DNA of 6,128 bases from JASJBU01 sp039714735 (GTDB taxonomy: Bacteria; Pseudomonadota; Gammaproteobacteria; Chromatiales; Chromatiaceae). Where the stretch lies: positions 1-6,128 of the forward strand of contig JBDLIT010000195.1 in the NCBI GenBank assembly GCA_039714735.1. Reading direction: 5' to 3'. The notes beneath the pieces were generated by a model. That model did no database searches. It was not told where the DNA came from and saw nothing but the letters and a program-made list of their open reading frames with translations. Shown here piece by piece: positions 1 through 5,995 of the stretch. How positions within the stretch are numbered: the stretch's first letter is position 1; every line of letters starts with the position of its first letter. The position numbers and the translations under genes are program-made.

Positions 1-2129
1 CAGCGATGCTCCTGGGAGTCACCGAAGGGCTTGGAGAAAAACAGGGAGTAGAATTCTTCGTTCTCCTCAGCCTTCTGTAATCCATTACCCATGCTCATAG
101 CAGCCGCATCAGCGGTATATCGGGAACAGTCAAATGCAGCGCCAGTCTGCGTATAACAAGTACGTTCTTCATCCACAAAATCCAGGTTTCTGTACTGGAT
201 GAACTGGCCACTGACCATCATGTTGGTGAAGACATTGACATCTACGCCGATCACATACTTGAACATGTCGTGCTCTTCGGAGACTAATGCCTCGGGAAGA
301 TACCCGATACCTAACAAGCGTTTGTCCACAACCGGCTGCATCTCATCCTGGGTATAGAGGAATTCGCCACGCAGGACGATTGGCGCCAAACCGGTATCCA
401 GCGCATAGTCGAATGACGTACCAATGTTGTTGTTTCGATTAACAGTCTCGACGAAGCTCATCACAATGCCACCGGTGGCGTGGGTTTCGTCAAGCAGCCC
501 ACCCGTTGTCGGATTGAAGGCACCGTAGTATTCACCAGCAGAGTTATAAGCCACACCTATAGTACCATCGTAGAAGTTCCTTACCTCGTCATTGCCGATA
601 ACATTGACGTAGTCATCCCCATAGTTCGGGATCATCGGCACATAAGTCTGCAAGTCAGTCGGCACACCCTCAACGAAACTACCATCTACTGTAGATTGCC
701 AAAATTTAGGTTGGCGCAACTCATGCTGAAGGGCTTCACCGGTAACCGAATCTCGGCAACTCAAGCTGACGGATGGATTGTGGCTATAGCCATAAAAATA
801 GTTTACCGAAAAATTCAAACCCATATCGGTTGAGTGCTTATACCGCATACCAAAGTTTGGTTCAGTAGCATCCGGATAATCACGCACGTACTCTGACTGT
901 GCTGGACCGTGGAGTCCCTCAGTCGTACCCAGCATATCAGCCAACCACAAATTCCCGGAGGAGTTATTAAATGTTGCAAAGGATGCGTTAGGCATGTAAC
1001 CAAAGGCAGACACTGGATCACGTGCATCCCAGGTTACGGTAGTTTCCGTAGTCATCAAACTAACCGGATCTGCAGTCCAAGCATCTCCCGATTCGTTCAT
1101 AAGATTCGTTTCACCATTGTTACCATAGGCTGGGGGTGCACCCATCAACGTTGGCAGGCCCTGCTGTGCAATAGCATTCAACAATACAAAACCATTGCCT
1201 TCGAAGCCCATGGTTTCAAAATTAATAAAGTTCGCAACGCTGTCAGTGGTCCCTTGCGCAATTGGTATACCAGTTGTTGGGCTCAGTACTCCAGTCTCAT
1301 CCATCGTCCAATGCAATGAGGAAAACATGTCGACCGACATGCTGGAAAATGGCACCAAACCATCCGGCATTCCATCCATATTAGCGTCACTGCTACCAAA
1401 CATACTGTTGGCAGCGCCCATAGAAAAACTGGTAGCAACATCGGTCAGTTTCGGAATGATATTTAAGAAACCATTGACTTCGCCGGTAATGGTATCCACA
1501 CCTTTCATCAGATAGGTATGGCCCTGATCGCCATCAGAATTCAAACCAGCTATCTTGTTCTCCTCCGCCTGGGAGACGATGAGCTGGAAGTTTCCGTTGT
1601 TACCGATATTGCGTTCCGCATTGATCATCCAGACCGGGATGCGGGCATCTTCCATGGCATTCTGGTTCATCTCGCGATAGTCGGTTGGGTTGATGATATC
1701 GAGCAACTTGATACCGTCAGCGGTACCCCACACCACCTGCTGTTTACCCAAGCGGAAGTCAAACCCAAAGGCATTGGTATCGACATAGAGTTCACGCAAG
1801 TAGTCATTCTGCGTGTAGAGTTCATGTCCCTTGTAACCATCTACCGCCTCTGAATCGTAGATCAGGTTCAAGTCGCCATGCCAGGAACTCTCTTCGCCCA
1901 GATCACCATTCAGAAATATCCTTGCGGAATTTTCAAATTTCATCAGGTCGAATTTATCGTGACCCTCTTCATCATAGGTATTTTCTGCAATACCAGTCAC
2001 CTGACCATCTTTGGTAAAACCAGCTGTTTCATTTTTCAGGTAACCACCGACTTCGACTTCCGCCAGAGCAACGCCGGGTAGAACCATTGCCAGCAGCATG
2101 GATTGAAATAGCACGGAACGCTTGAACAT
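1..2129 (-). CDS. DUF1302-family outer-membrane beta-barrel protein, C-terminus cut by window edge
   Basis: The minus frame from the ATG at 2129 stays open for 709 codons to the left edge, so the 3' end is missing. Residues 1-23 are a Sec signal peptide (basic MFKR start, hydrophobic core, cleavage after ALA), followed by amphipathic strand-like sequence. The segment at about 126-153 (RLGKQQVVWGTADGIKLLDI, then INPTDYRE) is the signature I associate with DUF1302 proteins, predicted porin-like barrels. The rest is rich in Gly, Asn, Asp and aromatic residues, as in barrels with long loops. Residues about 235-420 look like an insertion, with a calcium-site-like D248-x-N-x-D-G-x-x-D256. C658 and C668 could form a loop disulfide. 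A GGGAGG ribosome site (2138-2143) lies 8 nt before the ATG and fixes the start. It follows the LolA-like gene in the same direction, so co-transcription is plausible. At over 709 residues it seems longer than most family members. Family call is firm; the substrate is unknown, with a lipid or hydrophobic ligand inferred from context. Confidence 0.85.
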   Translation of the reverse strand, partial: MFKRSVLFQSMLLAMVLPGVALAEVEVGGYLKNETAGFTKDGQVTGIAENTYDEEGHDKFDLMKFENSARIFLNGDLGEESSWHGDLNLIYDSEAVDGYKGHELYTQNDYLRELYVDTNAFGFDFRLGKQQVVWGTADGIKLLDIINPTDYREMNQNAMEDARIPVWMINAERNIGNNGNFQLIVSQAEENKIAGLNSDGDQGHTYLMKGVDTITGEVNGFLNIIPKLTDVATSFSMGAANSMFGSSDANMDGMPDGLVPFSSMSVDMFSSLHWTMDETGVLSPTTGIPIAQGTTDSVANFINFETMGFEGNGFVLLNAIAQQGLPTLMGAPPAYGNNGETNLMNESGDAWTADPVSLMTTETTVTWDARDPVSAFGYMPNASFATFNNSSGNLWLADMLGTTEGLHGPAQSEYVRDYPDATEPNFGMRYKHSTDMGLNFSVNYFYGYSHNPSVSLSCRDSVTGEALQHELRQPKFWQSTVDGSFVEGVPTDLQTYVPMIPNYGDDYVNVIGNDEVRNFYDGTIGVAYNSAGEYYGAFNPTTGGLLDETHATGGIVMSFVETVNRNNNIGTSFDYALDTGLAPIVLRGEFLYTQDEMQPVVDKRLLGIGYLPEALVSEEHDMFKYVIGVDVNVFTNMMVSGQFIQYRNLDFVDEERTCYTQTGAAFDCSRYTADAAAMSMGNGLQKAEENEEFYSLFFSKPFGDSQEHR

Positions 2130-2237
2130 TTGAATATCCTCCCAAACCTTTTGATACGACAGGCTGGATTGAAGCCCCACTCCTCTCCAGCCAATACCAG
2201 CCCGATTCTATTCAAACCGGCCTGTATGCTTAATTTT

Positions 2238-2259
2238 GGGGCGCATCTTGATGCGCCCC
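2238..2259 (-). other. Perfect 10-bp inverted repeat (hairpin) after the LolA-like gene; possible attenuator or mRNA stabiliser
   Basis: GGGGCGCATC (2238-2247) and GATGCGCCCC (2250-2259) pair perfectly around a 2-nt TT spacer, in practice a 9-bp stem with a 4-nt loop. The hairpin begins 9 nt past the TAA of the LolA-like gene, where a terminator would be expected. In the leftward transcript, however, it is followed by AAAATTAAG, with no U-tract, so it is not a canonical intrinsic terminator. It could protect the upstream mRNA from 3' exonucleases or reduce read-through into the DUF1302 gene. TAATTTT occurs directly repeated on both sides (2231-2237 and 2264-2270). A weaker inverted repeat, GGCTGGA/TCCAGCC, sits at 2162-2168 and 2186-2192 in the leader of the DUF1302 gene. 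Confidence 0.6.
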
Positions 2260-2268
2260 TGTCTAATT

Positions 2269-3246
2269 TTAACGCTTGATTTTACGCAGGGTCGACTCTG
2301 ACCAGAACTTAGGATCCCAGCCCTGATTGATTTGGGTCACATCCCCTGGAATCACTGCCCAGGTCTCATGACCCGTGGCTAGAGTCTTTCCATACCAGTA
2401 ACCCCATTTCAGACCACGTGGATCATCCAGCCCCAGACTGACCCAGTCGCGATCGATCACCTTGATCTTCTCGCCACCCTTGAAGTATTCGGTCCGGTAA
2501 TCGGCAAAGCTCTTGGTATCGATGTAGCTGATACGATTGTCATACCACCAGTTTTCCTTTTTCGTGGTGCTCTTCAGCTTGTAGACCTCTTTGCCTTTAT
2601 GGTTGCAGGCAGCATCCGGCGGATTGGGCAGGTATTTGCCCTTGGCTCCCGCTTTGTCGATCGCGCCCAGACAATCATTGAAAGTCTCGGTACCAAGCAG
2701 CTCATGAGTCTCATGCGTAGGCTTACGCAGGGTGACATCACCAAAGGAGAAGTCGGTGCCGCCCCAGGCGTCATCATGCGCGGGCTCGGCAAAGCGCCGG
2801 ATCTTACGCAGGGCGGGTAGCCATATGGAGTAGGCCTGGCTCTTGTTATCATCGCTGAAGTCGGTGATCAGCATGCCGGTGCCCTTCAGCTTGCCCGAGC
2901 GGAAGATGGCGAGATCCTGGGCGTTGATCGAGCCGTCGCTATAGTCGTTATTGAGATAACGCTCCAGAGTGATGGTAGTCGGCTTCTTTCCGGCTGATTT
3001 GTTCACCAGAACCGTAATCTTGCCAGGCTTTGCCTTGCGGCTCTTCTTCGGGTCTTTGTTGTTGTTGGTGATGCCGTAGCTCTTAACCGAGTAGAAATGG
3101 TTTACGAAGTAGACCTGATCGGCGATCTCATTGGCATTGGGAGTACCGGATGGCAGCGGAAGGTCTTTTGAGACCCCAGCAAAAGCCTGAGCGGCGAAAA
3201 GAACGGGAACAGCTGCGATGGCAGCAACAAGCTTACGCACTTGCAT
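2269..3246 (-). CDS. Secreted LolA-like (outer membrane lipoprotein-sorting protein) family protein
   Basis: A complete 325-residue protein. Residues 1-23 form a signal peptide (MQVRK start, Ala-rich core, cleavage after AFA). The next residue is Gly and there is no lipobox cysteine, so it should be soluble and periplasmic. The middle matches what I recall of the LolA-like 'outer membrane lipoprotein-sorting protein' family (Pfam LolA_like, PF17131): KGTGMLITDF (about 121-130), SIWLPALRKIRRF (140-152), GTDFSFGDV (163-171), then strands such as YKLKS and a late DRDWVSLG. C192 and C214 could form a disulfide. The N-terminal part up to about 110 is less typical and has a lysine-rich patch (64-88). 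An AGGAGGA ribosome site (3254-3260) lies 7 nt before the ATG and fixes the start. It is the upstream partner of the DUF1302 gene and is divergent from hemA. By family fold it would bind a lipid or acyl ligand in a half-barrel; the actual ligand is unknown. DUF1329, a related partner of DUF1302 proteins, is the alternative, but those proteins are longer. Confidence 0.75.
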   Translation of the reverse strand: MQVRKLVAAIAAVPVLFAAQAFAGVSKDLPLPSGTPNANEIADQVYFVNHFYSVKSYGITNNNKDPKKSRKAKPGKITVLVNKSAGKKPTTITLERYLNNDYSDGSINAQDLAIFRSGKLKGTGMLITDFSDDNKSQAYSIWLPALRKIRRFAEPAHDDAWGGTDFSFGDVTLRKPTHETHELLGTETFNDCLGAIDKAGAKGKYLPNPPDAACNHKGKEVYKLKSTTKKENWWYDNRISYIDTKSFADYRTEYFKGGEKIKVIDRDWVSLGLDDPRGLKWGYWYGKTLATGHETWAVIPGDVTQINQGWDPKFWSESTLRKIKR

Positions 3247-3577
3247 AGAGTGGTCCTCCTGGCTTGACGGCTCGATTTTTATCGCCGCCGGTATATAATT
3301 GAATTACCTGTTACTAATGAACAGCTTATGACACAGCGCGCTATTTGTAACAGAAATGCGATGATATTCGCAACTAGGGTTTTCCACTATATTGGGAAAT
3401 TAAACCCAATTAACATCAACTTGGCTGATAAAATCGACCTACGCCCCGTGATATTTTCTAAGCACTTCGTGCGTTTCAATTTCAGATCATCTTAGCATTT
3501 TTTTATAAAAACCGACTTGAATTCAATACGTTGATATAACACAATTCGGCCTCTGGATTCTCACCCATAATAAATAC
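3247..3577. promoter_or_regulatory. Divergent intergenic region between the LolA-like gene and hemA
   Basis: This 331-bp stretch is visibly richer in A and T than the genes on either side and must contain the promoters for both directions. The best rightward candidate is the extended -10 near 3532 (separate entry). Leftward, TTCATT and TTATAT/TATATA separated by 17-18 bp (about 3294-3322, read on the minus strand) is the nearest candidate for the LolA-like gene, but it is weak. A perfect TATAAT exists on the plus strand at 3294-3299 but has no suitable -35. A short frame of 55 codons (3328-3495, plus) has no ribosome site or recognisable product. No RNA gene or riboswitch fold was recognised. 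Confidence 0.5.
3496..3540 (+). promoter_or_regulatory. Candidate hemA promoter: extended -10 with upstream A/T tract
   Basis: TGATATAAC (3532-3540) fits the extended -10 pattern TGnTATAAT with one mismatch at the last base. No good -35 lies 16-18 bp upstream, as is usual for extended -10 promoters. An A/T run (seven Ts, then ATAAAA, 3498-3510) falls where an UP element would be. Transcription would begin near 3547, giving a leader of about 30 nt before the hemA ATG. A perfect palindrome TTGAATTCAA (3517-3526) lies just upstream of the -10 and could be an operator. This is pattern-based only. Confidence 0.4.
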
Positions 3578-4846
3578 ATGTCCATACTCGCTCTGGGACT
3601 CAATCATAAAACCGCACCGGTCGATATCCGGGAACGGCTGACATTCGGCCCGGACATCATTGCCGGCGCCTTGCGCAGTCTAGGGGAACACCCTGCAGTC
3701 GAGGAATCCGTCATCCTTTCGACCTGTAACAGGACAGAGGTCTACTGCACCCTGAATAAGGAAGATCATGAACCCATTGCCGATTGGATCAGCCAATTTC
3801 ATGGCCTTCCCCAAGGTAGGGTAAGCCCCTACCTATACAGCCACCTGGATGAGGAGGCCGTAAAACACCTGCTACGGGTCTCATGCGGCCTGGATTCACT
3901 GGTGCTCGGCGAGCCGCAAATCCTCGGCCAGGTCAAATCGGCATTCCAGACCGCGACCGACGCAGGCACCACTCACAAGCTGCTGAGCAAACTGTTCCAG
4001 CATACCTTTTCGGTGGCGAAACAGATCCGCACCGACACCGCGATCGGCAATAGCCCGGTATCGGTCGCTTTTGCCGCCGTGAGTCTCGCCAAACAGATCT
4101 TCAGTGACCTTTCAGAGCAGACCGCTCTGTTGATCGGTGCAGGGGAAACCATTGAACTGGCCGCCCGTCACCTGCACCAGAATGGCATCGGGCGCATCAT
4201 CGTCGCCAACCGCACGGTGGAAAAAGCCCACACCCTGGCCGCTCAATTCGAAGGCTATGCAATCTCGCTGACCGAGCTGAGCGGCCATCTGCACGAAGCG
4301 GACATCGTCATCTCCTCCACTGCCAGTCCCCTCCCGGTACTCGGCAAGGGCACCGTCGAGAGCGCTCTGAAGGAGCGCAAGCACCGGCCCATCTTCATGG
4401 TGGATATCGCGGTGCCCAGGGATATCGAGCCGGAGGTCGCAGGCCTCAGCGATATCTATCTGTACAGCGTGGATGACCTACAGGAGGTAATCCAGGAGAA
4501 TATGCGCTCCCGCCAGGAGGCGGCGGAGCAGGCAGAGGAGATCATCGATCTACACGTGGACGAATACATGGGCTGGCTGCGCTCCCTGGATGCCGTTGAA
4601 TTGATCCAGTGTTACCGCTGCCATGCGGAAAGCCTGCGGGACGAGGTCCTGCAAAAGGCCATGCAGCAGCTCAACAAAGGCAAAACCCCGGAACAGGCCA
4701 TGCAGTTTCTGGCCCGCACTCTGACCAACAAACTGCTGCACACACCCAGCTCACAGCTGCGTCAGGCCGGTTTCAATGGCCAGATGGAACTGCTCGATGC
4801 CGCCAACACCATTTTTCAACTGAAGAAGATCGAAACCAATTCATGA
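3578..4846 (+). CDS. hemA: Glutamyl-tRNA reductase (GluTR)
   Basis: GluTR reduces glutamyl-tRNA(Glu) with NADPH to glutamate-1-semialdehyde, the first committed step of C5-pathway tetrapyrrole synthesis in the cytoplasm. The 422 residues match the usual length (E. coli about 418). The catalytic domain carries NHKTAPV (9-15), STCNRTE with nucleophile C50, and the hallmark GLDSLVLGEPQILGQVK (104-120). The NADPH domain has GAGETIE (187-193) and ANRT (210-213), with SSTASPLP and VDIAVPRDIEPEV following. The C-terminal helical dimerisation domain begins near 310. The start aligns with E. coli HemA (MTLLALGINHKTAPV), although no Shine-Dalgarno precedes it, only an A/T-rich leader. It heads an operon with prfA, overlapping it by 4 nt. 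Two oddities: V168 stands where Salmonella and E. coli have Cys170, and the C-terminal domain contains CYRCH (345-349). Confidence 0.97.
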   Translation: MSILALGLNHKTAPVDIRERLTFGPDIIAGALRSLGEHPAVEESVILSTCNRTEVYCTLNKEDHEPIADWISQFHGLPQGRVSPYLYSHLDEEAVKHLLRVSCGLDSLVLGEPQILGQVKSAFQTATDAGTTHKLLSKLFQHTFSVAKQIRTDTAIGNSPVSVAFAAVSLAKQIFSDLSEQTALLIGAGETIELAARHLHQNGIGRIIVANRTVEKAHTLAAQFEGYAISLTELSGHLHEADIVISSTASPLPVLGKGTVESALKERKHRPIFMVDIAVPRDIEPEVAGLSDIYLYSVDDLQEVIQENMRSRQEAAEQAEEIIDLHVDEYMGWLRSLDAVELIQCYRCHAESLRDEVLQKAMQQLNKGKTPEQAMQFLARTLTNKLLHTPSSQLRQAGFNGQMELLDAANTIFQLKKIETNS

Positions 4847-5922
4847 AGCCTTCCTTGCGCGGCAAACTGGAGCATATCGCCGAGCGATTCGAAGAGATCA
4901 CCGCCCTGCTCGCCGATCCCGATGTCCAGAGCAAGCAAAATAAATTTCGCGATCTGAGCCGGGAATATGCCCAACTGGAACCGGTCATAGGGGCCTTCAG
5001 ACGCTACAGCGAGTCTGAAAACGATATCGAGACAGCCCGCGAGATGCTCGACGATCCGGAAATGGCCGAGCTGGCCCGGGAGGAGCTCGCGCTGGCGGAG
5101 CAGGCCCGCGACGAACTGGAGCCGGCACTGCAACTCTTACTGATCCCCCCGGACCCCAACGATCAACGCAACATCTTTCTGGAGATCCGCGCCGGCACCG
5201 GGGGCGCCGAGGCAGCCCTGTTCTCCGGCGACCTGCACCGGATGTATCTGCGGTATGCGGAAGCCCAGGGCTGGCAGACCGAAACCATCAGTGAGAGCCA
5301 AGGCGAACATGGTGGTTACAAAGAGATCGTCTGCCGCATCACGGGCAACGCGGTCTATTCGAAGCTGAAGTTCGAATCCGGCGCACACCGGGTGCAGCGC
5401 GTGCCGGAGACCGAGTCCCAGGGGCGCATCCACACCTCAGCCTGCACCGTCGCCATCCTGCCGGAGGCCGAAGAGGTGGATGACGTTGAGATCAACAGCA
5501 ACGACCTGCGCATCGACACCTACCGCGCCTCCGGCGCCGGTGGCCAGCATGTCAACAAGACCGACTCAGCAGTGCGCATCACCCATCTGAGCACCGGGAT
5601 TGTCGTGGAGTGCCAGGACGAACGCTCCCAGCACAAGAACAAGGCCAGGGCCATGTCCCTACTGAAAGCCAGACTGCTCTCCCAGGCCCAGGATGCGGTC
5701 ACCAGTGAGCAGGCAAACGCCCGTAAACTGCAGGTCGGCAGTGGAGACCGCTCGGAACGCATCCGTACCTACAACTTTCCCCAGAACCGGCTTACCGATC
5801 ATCGCATCAACCTGACCCTCTACAAGCTGGACGAGGTGATGGCCGGCGCGCTAGGCCAGGTTATCGACCCGTTGTTACGTGAGCATCAAGCCGAGGAACT
5901 GGCGGCGATGAGTGAAGCATGA
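4843..5922 (+). CDS. prfA: Peptide chain release factor 1 (RF1)
   Basis: RF1 recognises UAA and UAG stop codons in the ribosomal A site and triggers peptidyl-tRNA hydrolysis. The product is 359 residues, against 360 in E. coli, and starts with MKPS as that protein does. Residues 1 to about 105 are the helical domain 1, then GTGG (118-121). The codon-reading tripeptide is P188-E189-T190, the RF1-type PxT rather than the RF2 SPF. The catalytic GGQ is at 233-235 in SGAGGQHVN, with Q235 being the residue methylated by PrmC in E. coli. The conserved CQDERSQHKNKA follows at 257-268, and RTYNFPQNRLTDHRINLTLY near 308-327. An in-frame ATG at 4609 would add 78 residues, but these lie inside hemA and match no release factor. 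The ATG at 4843 overlaps the hemA stop (ATGA), implying translational coupling; only a weak GAAGAAG precedes it. No prmC follows within the remaining 206 bp. Confidence 0.97.
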   Translation: MKPSLRGKLEHIAERFEEITALLADPDVQSKQNKFRDLSREYAQLEPVIGAFRRYSESENDIETAREMLDDPEMAELAREELALAEQARDELEPALQLLLIPPDPNDQRNIFLEIRAGTGGAEAALFSGDLHRMYLRYAEAQGWQTETISESQGEHGGYKEIVCRITGNAVYSKLKFESGAHRVQRVPETESQGRIHTSACTVAILPEAEEVDDVEINSNDLRIDTYRASGAGGQHVNKTDSAVRITHLSTGIVVECQDERSQHKNKARAMSLLKARLLSQAQDAVTSEQANARKLQVGSGDRSERIRTYNFPQNRLTDHRINLTLYKLDEVMAGALGQVIDPLLREHQAEELAAMSEA

Positions 5923-5936
5923 CTTTACAAAACGAG

Positions 5937-5995
5937 GTAGGAGCGGGCCATGCCCGCGAGGAATACGCTTGATCGCACCCATGGGGTGCTCCTAC
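5937..5995. repeat. REP-like palindromic element, cloverleaf-forming
   Basis: Outer arms GTAGGAGC (5937-5944) and GCTCCTAC (5988-5995) are perfect inverted repeats. Inside are two smaller hairpins: GCGGGC-cat-GCCCGC (5943-5957) and GCACCC-atg-GGGTGC (5975-5989). They overlap the outer arms by 1-2 bases, so the whole can fold as a three-way junction, or as two side-by-side hairpins. The 5' GTAG next to a GC-rich palindrome, with a mirrored partner at the other end, is the architecture of REP/BIME elements mobilised by RAYT (TnpA-REP) transposases in gammaproteobacteria. It begins 14 bp past the prfA stop, a usual REP location, and may terminate or stabilise the hemA-prfA mRNA. There is no U-tract. 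Copy number in the genome cannot be seen here. Confidence 0.7.

Noticed and set aside
480..2081. Several plus-strand open frames of 67-136 codons and one minus-strand frame (815-1027) within the left gene
   Set aside because: All lie inside the 709-codon DUF1302 frame, lack ribosome sites and resemble no family; the minus frame starting at 2129 explains the region.
2574..2852. Overlapping open frames on both strands inside the LolA-like gene
   Set aside because: They are shadows of the 325-residue frame, which has a signal peptide, a ribosome site and family motifs.
3294..3299. Perfect TATAAT on the plus strand
   Set aside because: No -35 at 16-18 bp (TTGACG at 3264-3269 is 24 bp away) and no TG extension, so it is not called as a promoter.
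3462..3472. Small hairpin GCAC-TTC-GTGC upstream of hemA
   Set aside because: A 4-bp stem is too short to be meaningful and no U-tract follows.
3328..3495. 55-codon plus-strand open frame in the hemA upstream region (MTQRAICNRN...)
   Set aside because: No Shine-Dalgarno, no recognisable motif or signal sequence, and it lies in AT-rich promoter-bearing DNA where such frames arise by chance.
4609..4842. Upstream in-frame extension of prfA starting at ATG 4609
   Set aside because: The extra 78 residues are the hemA sequence read in another frame and match no release factor; the MKPS start at 4843 aligns with E. coli RF1.
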